Shown in pieces: positions 54,360 to 64,000 of a DNA stretch of 64,000 nucleotides. This stretch comes from Crotalaria pallida (Eukaryota; Streptophyta; Magnoliopsida; Fabales; Fabaceae), in the NCBI GenBank assembly GCA_037953625.1, contig CM075649.1:90897290-90961289 (forward strand). The letters are read 5' to 3'. The position numbers and the translations under genes are program-made. Within the stretch, counting starts at the first letter, position 1. The number at the start of each line of letters is the position of its first letter. The notes beneath the pieces were generated by a model. That model did not search any database. It was given only the letters and a program-made list of their open reading frames with translations, and was not told the origin of the DNA.

Positions 54360-57300
54360 ATGGATAGAATCTGTGCCTGGAACATTAGAGGGCTTAACAA
54401 CCCTCAAAAGCAACAAAAGATTTTTGCTATGTATAGAAAACATAGAGTAGGCCTTTTTGCTATTTTAGAGAATAAATTAAGGAACCATTCTTTCCTTTCT
54501 GTTTAGAATAGGATTGCAACAGGCTGGGGTTCTTTTCATAACCTTGAACTCTGCCCTGTTGGTAGAATTTGGTTGATTTGGAGACTGGATAAGTTCAAAG
54601 TTGATATTGTAGCTAGATCTGAGCAATATGTCCATTGTTTTGTTACTGAGAAGCTGAAGCAAATTTCCTTTTTTGTAACATTCATCTATGCATCTAATGA
54701 CACTGGGAAAAGAAGAGAGTTGTGGGAAGTTTTGAAGGGTATTAGTACAATAATTCAGATACCCTGGCTCCTCTTGGGTGACTTCAACACTTGCATTGAT
54801 CAGCAAGAAAGGTTGGGAGGTAATCCTTGTGATCCTGAAAGTATTTATGATTTTAATGATTGCATTTCCTTCTGCAATTTATCTGATATGAAGTTTAGAG
54901 GTAGCTTTTTCACATGGTCAAATAACCAAGTTGGTGCAGATAGAATATTTTCAGAACATGACAGGGCTATGGTCAATGAAGCATGGTGTAACACTTGGCC
55001 TAATTCTTTTACTGATTTTCTTCTGCCTGTTGTTTCTGATCACTCCCCTATTCTTCTGGATTGGGGTTGTGAGTATCTCTGCCTAGACAGCCCAACTTCA
55101 AATTTTTTAATATGTGGGTTGAGCATGAGGGTTTTATCCCTATAATCAAAGATGTTTGGTCTACTGAGATTAATGGCAGTAAGATGTTTCATGTTTGCAG
55201 GAAACTTTTCCTTCTCAGGAAACCTCTTAGCAAGCTTAATAGAGAGCATTTTTCTTGCATTGATAAGAAGGAAATTGATCTGAAGGGCAGACTTGATTTT
55301 GTTCAGCAGGTGCTTATATCTAGGCCTACTGATGTGAATCTTCAAGAAGCTGAAAGGGAGCTTAGCAGGGAATACAGTATGATTAGACAGACTGCCATCT
55401 CTTTCTTAAGGCAGAAAGCTAAGTTGAGTTGGCTTAGGGATGGTGATAGCAATACTCAGCTCTTTCATCAGTCAATCAAGAAAAGAACCTATCAGAATAG
55501 AGTGCTAAATATTACTGGTCCTGATGGATGTTCAATTTCTGATCCTATTATGATTCATGATGCTTTTCAGAACTATTATGAGAATCTTTTCAGAAGTAAG
55601 AACAGAAATTGTGATGTATGTGCAGAAGCTATTTCTGAGGGTATGGTTTTGTCTACTGATGACCAAATTAGGTTGATTAAACCTTTCACTGACTTGGAAA
55701 TTCAGCAAGCTATGTTCTCTATTGATCAAGATAAATCTCCAGGTCCAGACGGTTTTGGTGCAGGGTTTTTCAGGAAGTCTTGGGATATTGTTGGACCAGA
55801 CTGCTGCAAGGCTATTAATAGTTTCTTCTCTTCTGGTCACATGTTGTCTGAGCTCAATGTTACTGATTTGGTGATCATTCCTAAGCTTGATGATCCAACT
55901 CATGTCCATCAATTCAGACCTATAGCTTGCTGTAATACAATTTATAAATGTATCAGTAAGCTTATCTGCAGTAGATTGAATGGTGTTTTGCCATGTATTG
56001 TTCAAGATAATCAAGCTGCATTTGTTCAGAATAGAAGTATTGTGCAGAACATCCTAATTACTCAAGATCTTCTCAGATTATATGGAAGAAGGCGAATATC
56101 TCCCAGGTGTATGATGAAGATTGACTTCAGAAAAGCCTATGATACAGTTGAGTGGGACTTTCTGGCCAAGCTGTTTAAGGCTCTCAGGTTTCCTGAGAAA
56201 TTCATCCTCTGGGTTATGGCATGTGTGTCTACTGCTTCTTATTCTGTTGTCCTTAATGGTTCAAGAGGCAATAGATTCAAAGGATCTAGGGGTTTAAGGC
56301 AGGGTGACCCTGTTTCACCCCTTCTGTTTGTCATTGTCATGGAGTACCTTACCAGATCTTTACAACTTGCAGCAAGGCATAGAAATTTTATATTTCATCC
56401 TATGTGTAAAGACCTGAAGCTTGCTAACTTGGTGTTTGCTAATGATTTGATGCTGTTTTGTAAAGCACACCCTGCCAGTGTTGCTATAATGACATCAGTG
56501 CTTCAGGATTTTGCTATAAATGCTGGGCTTTAGGCTAATATTGATAAATCATTAATGTTTCTGGTTGGTGTTAATCAGGATAGGCATGATCACTTGCTCA
56601 GTATAACAGGTTTCCAGAAGGGTACATTTCCTTTTAAATATCTTGGTCTGCCAATCTCAGGTAAGAAGTGGACAGTGGCTTCTTGCAATATTCTGATTGA
56701 CAAGGTAACAAAAAGAATTCAGCAGTGGAAGAGCAGGAATTTGTCCTATCAGGGTATGGTCTGCCTAATTAACTCTGTACTTCTCAGCTTACACACTTAT
56801 TGGGCTTCTGTGTTCATCATTCCTAAGGTTGTTATTAAGGGAATTGAGAAGGTGTGTAGAGCTTTCCTTTGGGGTGTCAATGAGGCTGGAAAGGTTCATG
56901 CTAATGTTTCATGGGATAATATCTGCAGAAGTAAAAGGCTGTAAATGTCAAGAACAGTGCCTTGTGGAACAAGGCAGCTATTGGGAAGCAGATTTGGGAC
57001 TTAGCTTCAAAGAAAGATTGTCTCTGGGTTAGATGGGTCCACACTGTTTATCATAAGGATCAAACCCTTTGGGACTGTCATGCTTTTGCTGGAGATAGCT
57101 GGCATTGGAAGCAGCTATTGAAAATTAGGGATTGCTTCAGTTTGGCTTATAATTCTGATCAATGGATCCACTATGCTGATAGAGTATATTCCATAAAATC
57201 AGGTTATGTTTTCCTTCAGGGCCATCATCCTCATTTCCATCTTAGGCATTTTGTTTGGAATTCAGCCAATGTTCCTAAACACTGCTTTATTAATTGGCTT

Positions 57301-57744
57301 GCTGTTCGGAATAGGTTGATGACTTTGGACAGAATGAGGGCATTCTCTTTTCTGCCAAATCATTGCAGCCTTTGTGTCTCAACTGAGGAATCCAGGGACC
57401 ATTTGTTTTTTGATTGTGGCTGGAGTAGGGGCCTAGTTGAGCTTTGTTGTAATTGGTTTGGTATTGAATCTTGGCCTGTGAAGTTCCATAACTGCCTTAG
57501 GTGGCTGCAGCATGCGTTTAAGGACAAGACAAGAAGGAAATCTGTTTTTTTGTTGTTCTCAGCTATTATATATCATATTTGGATTGCAAGGAATAATAGA
57601 GTCTTCAAAGACATCAACCATACTAGTAATTATGTTTTTAAGGCAATAAGGAGGGAGGTTGCCCATAGAATTTTGTTTTGCTTTCCTAAGTTTAGGAGTT
57701 GGTCTAATAAAGCTCTTGTGAGTAGGATTAGTCTTGAGCTTTGA
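54360..57744 (+). pseudogene. LINE ORF2 (endonuclease, reverse transcriptase, zf-RVT), degraded
   Basis: Starts MDRICAWNIRGLNN at 54360. Endonuclease motifs WNIRG, ILENK, GDFN and SDHSP are present, with a stop at 54504-54506. A frameshift near 55080-55110 moves to the reverse-transcriptase frame: KSPGPDGFGAGFF, IDFRKAYDTVEWDFL, GLRQGDPVSPLLF, and FANDLMLF where active enzymes have F/YADD, so a catalytic Asp is Asn. A stop follows at 56531-56533, then LPISGKKW and HTYWASVF, another frame break near 56940, and the zinc-binding tail to TGA at 57742. It cannot make active protein. Confidence 0.85.
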
Positions 57745-58797
57745 TTGTTTGGTTGTATCTAGTTTTTTTCAGCATAGTTTTGATCCCTTAGAACCCTTCC
57801 TAGAAGGTGGCTAAGGTCAGCTATGGCTTGTAGGTGTAATTAACTTTGTTTGTGGTAATGAATTCCTTTCCTTACCAAAAAAAAGTTCCCTTCTCTTCTC
57901 CATTCACTCTTCATTTTTTTCATCTTTTTGGAAAACCATTTTTGGAGAAAAATCATCACCATCATCATCATCTTCTTCTTCATTCTTGTTTCTAAAAGAC
58001 AAAAACCTTGAGTGTGCCTTAGTGCTAAACATTGTTATAGGACTTTGATTGTTGTATCTACTCTATTCAAGAGAGCGTTATTGGTTGTTGCACCAAATTT
58101 CATTGTAATCCTTTCTATCTGTAAGGGGAGTGTAACCCTTAGATTTTAGGGAGTGTTATCCCTTAGTGTGAATGTGTGTCGCGTTCTTAGGGTAAGAAAA
58201 CCCTAGTGTTTGGGTAGTGCTAGACGAAAGGTGGGTCACCTAGTAGTTAGGCTATCGGGGAAATCTAGGAAGGGTCTTCCTAGTTGTTTGTATCGAGGTC
58301 CCTAGCGAACGGAGGTTCCTAGCAGTGTGCGGGGCGCTCTTTGCTTGTAATTGGGGCTGGCTGTCCCTGTTTCAGTTCTTGAAGAAAAGCTCAAGCGGGT
58401 TGCTTGGTGACTGGACGTAGGTCTTTCCTGGAAAGGTTGAACCAGTATAAAAATACCGGTGCACATTTCTCTATCCCTTATCTCTTTACATTTCGCAAAT
58501 CTATTTTGTGTTAATCGTATTTTCGCGAATAAAACTATTTTCATGTTTTAAATTATATAGCGCGAGTATTGCGTTTTCATGTTGTTAATTTATTCAATCT
58601 CGCGAATAATAAGTTTTCAATATTAATATAAATATTCACTGTATTTGTGCTTAAAACGTTTTCAATCGTTCTTTAAGTCTTCTGCTACGTTAAAACTCTT
58701 TAATCTTTTCAAGAACGATTTGAATCGATCGTTTTCCAATGTTTTTCTAAACACCGAATTCACTCCCCCTATTGGGTGAAGGCTACAAATCCTAACA

Positions 58798-59719
58798 CCA
58801 ACCTAGCAACAGGGGCAAAAGTTTCATCATAATCTATCCTCTCTTGTTGGTTGTAGCCTTGTGAAACCAATCTAGCTTTGTTTCGAATAATTATACCAGT
58901 CTCATCATGTTTGATTTTAAAAATCCATTTTGTTCCAATAATTTGATTAGAATCAGGTCTAGGAACGAGTTCCCAAACCTGGTTTCTTTCGAACTGGTTT
59001 AATTCTTCTTGCATAGCTAGTAGCCAATGTTCATCAACTGAAACCTCAGAAATATCCTTAGGCTCCATTTGAGAAACGAAGACCATATGGTTACATAGGT
59101 TACTAATAGAGTTTTGAGTACTTACACCTTTTGAGATATCACCTATTACTTGATCGATCGGATGATGTCGTGATGTCTTCCATTCCTTAAGTAAGTTTGA
59201 ATTATGTTCATTTGAATTTCCATGAGGTTGCACTTGCTCCTCACTGATTTAATCTGACTTTTCATTTCTTTGAGATTTCAGCTTTTCTTCCAAGGATGGT
59301 TCATAATCCTCATCAAGATATAGATTTCCAAGAATACCTGCAACATCATTAACAGATACCTTTCCCAGCTTTCTAGGATCGGATTCATCAAATATTACAT
59401 GAATAGATTCTTCAATTGTATTACAAGATTTATTATAAATCCTATATGCTTTGCTTGATGCTGAATAACCAAGAAATATACCCTTATCAGCTCTAGCATG
59501 AAAACTCCCTAGATTGTCACTACCATTATTATGCACAAAATATTTACATCCAAAGACTCTCAAATGGGATATGTTTGGTTTTCTCCAATTAAACAATTCA
59601 TATGGGGTTTTCTTTAAAATGGGCCGAAATAAAACATGGTTCATAACATAGCAAGCATAATTCACAGCATCAGCCCAAAAGCATGTGATTTGGGTCCAAT
59701 ATATGATTTTTTTATGCAT
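58798..59719 (-). pseudogene. pol: Copia (SIRE-like) pol fragment: integrase C-terminus to reverse-transcriptase start
   Basis: One frame with a single stop (TAA) near 59249. N-terminal part: integrase end and linker (TPYELFNWRKPNISHLRVFG, ADKGIFLGYSASSKAYR). C-terminal part: reverse-transcriptase start (EELNQFERNQVWELVPRP, IGTKWIFKIKHDETG, NKARLVSQGYNQ, YDETFAPVARL). It breaks at FAPVARL, where the Copia LTR of opposite orientation joins at 58797, and begins at 59719, where another LTR joins. An old element disrupted by two later insertions. Confidence 0.85.
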
Positions 59720-60912
59720 GATTTAGACTCCCTTTTGCTATGGATTTGACTTGTTTCTCTTGTAAATTTAGGACTTTTTGCTAATTTTAGGATTTTTCTA
59801 TTAGTTTAGAATCCCTTGAACGTTTTGATCCGTTTTGGGTATGTTTCACGTACTTTCGGAGCTTAATTGAAGAAAATAATTATGGAGCTGAAAAGAGGAT
59901 GAAAAGACCTTGAAAGTGGCGCAAGAACGGAGCGAAACGGAGTTGGAGCAGGGCTGGCACGCCAAGGAGCCCAACTTGCACGCCCAGGGCGGAGCCCCTG
60001 TTGTCCACCAGCAATCAAACCTGGTGCGCCCAGGCGTGCGTTCCCCATCCAGGCCCAGTTGGGCCACTTTTTGATGCGTTTTTGAGGGATTTTCTTAGTT
60101 TTTGTAAATATATATTTATTCTAGGATTAGAAATTAGGTTAGCAGCTTTAAGAGAGGGAGATTACATGATTTTGGAGTGCTTTAGAGGAGAAGAAGATCG
60201 AAGATTGGAGGATTGAAGATCTCTTTGCGGTAATCCTAATTGTCTATGATTATGGATTACTGTTCCACTGTTTTTATTCTTATTTTCTCAATGTGTAACT
60301 AAAACCCTCGTGTTAGTAATTGGTGGATTTGTATGGATTAGTTTATTGATTTCATGAATTGATGTTTTTTCGTTTCTAAGTCAAGTGTTTGATTGTCACT
60401 GTTATGCATGGAAGTAGCTAATCTATGTTTTGGATCTCTAATTCTTCAATTGAGAGATTAGGAATTAGAATAGGCCTTCAATCAAACAATATAATTATTC
60501 AACTTGTAGGGATACTTTTTGGTAATTATATAACTTGTTATAAATTCCACTGTTCTTAATTAATGGTTATTCAATGGTTTAATCACTTAAGGGATTAAGT
60601 GTTATCAAATTGAATAATAAACTGTAATTGCATAAGAGGAATCTAGTAATTGCTACCTTAGGAATTTGTTCTTGATTTAGGAAAAAACAGAGATTCATGA
60701 TAATAAACAACGGCTACAATGAAACCATGTTCCTAACTCGTTTTCTTAAATTACTCAATCTCTTTTATTTAATTTCTGTTTTTATTTTATTTCAATTCAA
60801 TCTTAATTAATTAATTAGAAACCTTTAGATTTTGCTTTTAAACTACTTTCTGGTGGAAACTAATTGAACAATTTGCAATCCCTGAGGGACGATATCTGGT
60901 CTTATTGACTAT
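59720..60912 (+). mobile_element. Athila/Tat-like gypsy LTR fragment, about 1.2 kb
   Basis: Noncoding. Has GGCACGCC/GGCGTGCG-rich text (59950-60045), then GATCTCTTTGCGGTAATCC near 60220, and ends GCAATCCCTGAGGGACGATA.. TTATTGACTATT, like Athila-type LTR ends. It begins inside the Copia pol (left edge near 59716-59720) and is cut on the right by TGTAACACCCC at 60913. Class assignment is tentative. Confidence 0.4.
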
Positions 60913-61182
60913 TGTAACACCCCTAATTTTCGTCTCCCAAATAAAAAAAAAATTAGTTATAACAATTATTTTATAATTGATTTATAAAAGTTTTGAAAGT
61001 TTTAGTTTTTGTATATTATGTGTTTTTATATATAAAAATATGAGATATATTTTTATATGGTTATTTTGTACAAAAATATGAATATTGTAATTTAGTCCTT
61101 GGGTTGGGACCTAATTGAAATATTAGAAAGGTTTTTGAAGAAAGAATAATTAAATTATTAATTTTTGAAGTTTTATCAGTAT

Positions 61183-61215
61183 GTAACCGGTTAGAAGGGC
61201 TCTGTAACCGGTTAC
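61183..61215. repeat. Palindrome pair GTAACCGGTTAC
   Basis: GTAACCGGTTAG at 61183 and the perfect GTAACCGGTTAC at 61204, start-to-start distance 21 bp. Confidence 0.9.
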
Positions 61216-61343
61216 ACGATGAACCCAGAAACTGAGATAGTGGAGTTTGATGAGTAATCCAGCTGTGGATCATGTTCTTGCCACGATTTCTTCCTTCCTT
61301 GAGTGGAGATAGACGTGTTGCCCTACATGTGAAGCCAATTTCA

Positions 61344-61353
61344 CTATAAAAGG
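61344..61353 (+). promoter_or_regulatory. TATA box of LTR fragment L
   Basis: CTATAAAAGG about 430 bp after the LTR start; same offset as the TATA-like site of B2. Confidence 0.55.
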
Positions 61354-62109
61354 CTTGGATTGAGATCTGAATCAAGGTTTTATGAGTGTTGGTTGGGAAA
61401 TCCTTGTTCTAGGGTTCTTGATTCGTCTTGTTCGATTCTTCTTCTGTGTGGGAGTGAGACTTTGAGTGATACACGAAAACGAAGCTTACATCCAGAGCTT
61501 CGTGTTGATATAAAATTTGTAAGCTAAAAGTGTGTGTGGAAGAAGAAATCAATCTCTGAAGTTGAAGCTTAAAAACTGGTTCAGTGTTATCCTTGTTTCT
61601 GGAAGCTTGATGCACGCACATCTACCTTTCTTTCATAAAACTACCTCCTTCCCAAGTCCCGTTCTCGACACATGAAAGTATGCTCTAATACTTTGGCATG
61701 AATCAAGTAGGAATAACACAGGAGGAAATGCTATTCTTCCCTTCAATGACTGAAAGTTCTTGTTGTTCTTCTTATTCCATGTAGAAGACCACTTCTCCCG
61801 GGTTATCTTGGTTGAATATTTTTGACTTTATAAAGTCCACTTAACAATAAGATTCGATCAATCTTTTCCCAAAAACACATTCAAATGGGAAAAAGTATAA
61901 TAGACCGAATTTAACTTAGTGCCTCGATCAAATATCTCGACACTATAATCTAAACAAACTTTTAGAAATAAATTTGGGTAGTTTCATGGGGTCTCAAATT
62001 TTAAAACAGTCAGGGAGATTCGACTTCAACCTACTTACACATATATATATTGAACAAAAGAATGGGTAACTCCTGAGTCGAACACAATCATGCAAAGTTG
62101 GTTTAGAAA

Positions 62110-63162
62110 TCAATGGTTACCTTGCACGAGATCAGGAGATTGGTTAGCTTCCACTTTGTTCAGGGTAAACACTTTGCCTTGAGTCTTTGGTTTTCTAGCA
62201 GGTCGGGTGCGGTTACTTTTCACAAGTTCTCTGCAATAACGTGCAACATGACCCTGCTTTCCACAGTCGAAGAAATTACTCATTGCCCAGCAGATCCTTC
62301 CATAATGATGATGCTTACACTTCTCACAGTAAGGAGCATTACTGCGAGGCTTAACTCCATCCTTAAATTCAGCTCTTCCTTTGCCTTGGTTCTGATCACA
62401 ATATGGACCCTTATTCCAAGGATCAAATCTTTTCTTTCTCTGTGGTCCATAATCTTGCTGGTTACTCTTTGCCTGATCAGCTAATACTTCAGCCTTCTTA
62501 TCATCCTCATACATTCGACACTTATCTACTAACGTAGAAAAACTTTGAATCTTCTGATAACTGAAAACGGATTTCAGTTCGGGTCTCAGACCACCTTCAA
62601 ACTTGAAGCATTTGCTCCTCTCATCAGGATTGTTTTGATAGTATGGAGAGTACTTCATCAGTTCTTCGAACTTAGCCACGTACTCACCCACACTCATGTC
62701 TCCTTGCTTTAATTGCAGAAACTCAATTTCCTTCTTCCTTCTTAAGTCTTCCGGGAAGTATTTATTGAGAAACCTCTCTGTAAACACATCCCAATTAATA
62801 TCCCTTCCTTCATAGTGCAGAAGCTGAATTGTGTGATTCCACCAGTTCTCAGCCTCGTCCTCTAACATATAAACTGCATACGCCACCTTCTGAGCCTCAG
62901 TGCAGTCTAATGTTCTAAAGATCTTATCCATAGTACGAATCCACTTATTAGCCTCCTCAGGCTTAAATCCTTCTTCGAATTTAGGTGGGTTACAACTTCT
63001 AAAATCCGTCAAACTCTTGGCTTCAGAATTACCAACACTATGTTGGTAAGGTGGTTGTTGAGATTGTTGTTGTTGCCATTGATGCATAGATTCCAACACC
63101 ACGGTGATTCTTTCTATTATCGCGTCGGTGCGATTTTGATTTCTAGTCGTCATAATAGACAT
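62110..63162 (-). CDS. gag: Ty3/gypsy gag protein, 350 aa, in element M
   Basis: Particle-forming gag. A Gln-rich N terminus (residues 28-45) is followed by the gag domain at about 60-180 (WWNHTIQLLHYEG, LNKYFPEDLRRKKEIEF, VGEYVAKFEEL), a Lys/Asp-rich linker and a Cys/His region: CEKCKHHHYGRIC, then FFDCGKQGHVARYC. The second knuckle has Phe where the first Cys of C-x2-C-x4-H-x4-C should be, so zinc binding is probably impaired. The frame stops just where protease would start in relatives; CAAG/GTAACC at the end resembles a splice donor. Start chosen at the 5'-most ATG of the frame (MSIMTTRN); the Met at residue 4 is possible. Confidence 0.88.
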   Translation of the reverse strand: MSIMTTRNQNRTDAIIERITVVLESMHQWQQQQSQQPPYQHSVGNSEAKSLTDFRSCNPPKFEEGFKPEEANKWIRTMDKIFRTLDCTEAQKVAYAVYMLEDEAENWWNHTIQLLHYEGRDINWDVFTERFLNKYFPEDLRRKKEIEFLQLKQGDMSVGEYVAKFEELMKYSPYYQNNPDERSKCFKFEGGLRPELKSVFSYQKIQSFSTLVDKCRMYEDDKKAEVLADQAKSNQQDYGPQRKKRFDPWNKGPYCDQNQGKGRAEFKDGVKPRSNAPYCEKCKHHHYGRICWAMSNFFDCGKQGHVARYCRELVKSNRTRPARKPKTQGKVFTLNKVEANQSPDLVQGNH

Positions 63163-63391
63163 GCGCTATTGCTCATGGTCACATACGATGGACTATGAAA
63201 CATTCTCCACACAACCTATCCTAAGGTCATAACAATAGTTTTCAACAATGCATACAATTTCCACAATGTATCAATTGCTCCATTTGAGCAAGATAATAGT
63301 ATTCAAAACAATAAATATGCCCTATGGATACCTGCTTGATGTTGATGACTACCTTTCTGGAGCTACTTCCACTACTACAGGATCTGACTTT

Positions 63392-63404
63392 TGCTCTGAT
63401 ACCA
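63392..63404 (-). other. Primer-binding site of M (initiator Met tRNA type)
   Basis: Minus strand TGGTATCAGAGCA, five bases from the LTR end at 63410. Confidence 0.85.
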
Positions 63405-63409
63405 CTTAG

Positions 63410-64000
63410 TGTGACACCCTCAAAATTACCCAAGTAATTAATACAAAATGAATACTATTACTTGAGAATATATGGACTTGTAAAATGTTAGAAAATACTG
63501 GATTCAAAACTTTCTTTTATATTTTTGAAATAGTCGGGTGCACAAACCAAAACATAGGATGTTTGGAGAATAGTTTACATATTACTTTTAAAATCGAATT
63601 CGGCATTTACTTTGCTCAAAAGATAATTTCGCAAATCTTGGATAGCATTCTCTTTGAAGATAAATGTACTCTATTTCATATAAAGGAACTCAAGTATTGC
63701 CATCCAGTTTTCGTCTAGTCAAGTGATACCATTTCCAAAATGTCATAGCCGAATTCTTTCAAATCAATATCAGAGTAAGCGGAAATATCAGGACTATGTA
63801 ATAGACTTTAGTATAAGCATGGATTTTATTTATATCAAAAGGTACGTAATACATAGTCCGGCGGTAAGGATCTCCAAAATCCCAGAACAAGTCCATAAGG
63901 CTATGTATTTATATGTACATCAAAATAGACCATGGCTCTAGAGTTTTCAAAAGAAATTCCCACAATATATAAAACTCCCAAAGCTGGTCTCATAGCACTG
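63410..64000 (-). mobile_element. 5' LTR of M, first 591 bp in the window
   Basis: TGTGACACCCTCAAAATTAC on the plus strand is the LTR end in element sense. It resembles 5216-5800 of solo LTR B2. The ORF seen in B2 would lie just beyond the window edge. No gene here. Confidence 0.75.

Larger units (their letters stand above)
53932..57879 (+). mobile_element. 5'-truncated LINE (plant L1-like), 3.9 kb, 14-bp duplications
   Basis: Flanked by AAAAAGTTCCCTTC at 53918-53931 and 57880-57893 (A-tail overlap makes the exact edge uncertain by a few bases). Contains the end of ORF1, all of a degraded ORF2, and a 3' UTR with CCCTTCCTAGAAGG and a short A tail after TTACC. Inserted in the Copia LTR. Confidence 0.9.
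53777..58797 (+). mobile_element. Copia (SIRE-like) LTR, left end lost, split by a LINE
   Basis: Pieces are 53777-53931 and 57894-58797. It ends GAATTCACTCCCCCTATTGG..ATCCTAACA, a common end of SIRE/Angela-type LTRs. Contains a TATA-like TATAAAAATACC near 58446 and the 16-bp palindrome AAGTAATCGATTACTT (53791-53806). It lies in opposite orientation within the Copia pol fragment to its right. The left end was replaced by LTR K. Confidence 0.6.
60913..61615 (+). mobile_element. LTR fragment L (family ML), 5' 0.7 kb
   Basis: Starts TGTAACACCCCTAATTTT. Aligned with LTR B2 read on its minus strand: GGGTTGGGACCTA, palindrome pair (61183, 61204), TATA box (61344-61353), then GAAGCTT..TTTCTGGA. Its continuation is lost around 61615, where sequence adjoining M begins. 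Confidence 0.55.
61616..64000 (-). mobile_element. Element M (family ML): gypsy element, gag and part of the 5' LTR
   Basis: Order on the minus strand: 5' LTR (63410 to beyond 64000), primer site (63404-63392), gag, then about 490 bp without a recognisable gene (61616-62109). Protease and the rest of pol are absent before LTR fragment L begins. The LTR edge TGTGACACCC and the text AGAGTAAGCGGAAAT match B2, giving the family. Confidence 0.7.

Overview
The window is transposable-element DNA from a large plant genome, most likely a eudicot. A legume is favoured but not proven: the basis is the SIRE-type Copia pol, the gag style, and a TAATCGATTA-type LTR palindrome that I associate with legume repeats. 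I see no host gene, tRNA or rRNA. What looks like 64 kb of low-complexity DNA resolves into nested LTR retrotransposons, several with exact 5-bp target-site duplications (TSDs), plus two LINE fragments and one PIF/Harbinger transposon.

For reference I name three Ty3/gypsy-type families. GL (giant LTR) has LTRs of about 5.7 kb; its copies are F (outermost, 21170-42230), D (inside F, 4491-21169), G (solo LTR, 27036-32736), H (minus strand, 42231-48302) and K (about 48303-53776, interrupted). TL has 3.2-kb LTRs that carry stem-loop arrays; its copies are A (1095-3297) and C (32851-42200). ML has LTRs of about 3.5 kb; its copies are B1 (3298-4490), B2 (solo LTR, 5216-8768), L (60913-61615) and M (gag plus 5' LTR, about 61616-64000). 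Primer-binding sites in D, C and M match initiator-Met tRNA.

Layout from left to right: a Harbinger transposase end (1-1091) inside LTR A; A inside LTR B1; B1 inside the 5' LTR of D. Next come the coding-poor internal part of D, split by solo LTR B2, and then the 3' LTR of D, split by E (13987-19431), a non-autonomous element with 331-bp LTRs. After that come the last 262 bp of the F internal region and the 3' LTR of F, which is split by solo LTR G and by the complete element C. Then follow minus-strand GL copy H with a truncated LINE, the K/J complex, a SIRE-like Copia LTR split by a larger LINE (53932-57879), an older Copia pol fragment, an Athila/Tat-like LTR, LTR fragment L, and element M running off the right edge.

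The coding content is decayed or reduced. The transposase lacks its N-terminal part. C and M encode gag only. D and E encode no recognisable gag or pol. The LINE has stops, frameshifts and an FxND reverse transcriptase site. The most unusual material is inside the LTRs: (1) arrays of stem-loops whose loops are constant while their stems change in a compensatory way (A and C); (2) pairs of 12-bp palindromes of the form RTANYCGRNTAY spaced about 20 bp apart, in several otherwise different LTRs; (3) small ORFs inside LTRs (GL and ML), the GL one diverging mainly at third codon positions; (4) long-range hairpins in GL LTRs supported by covariation. Together these suggest that the LTRs carry a long structured leader with its own ORF. 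The structures and ORFs are read directly from sequence; any function is inference.
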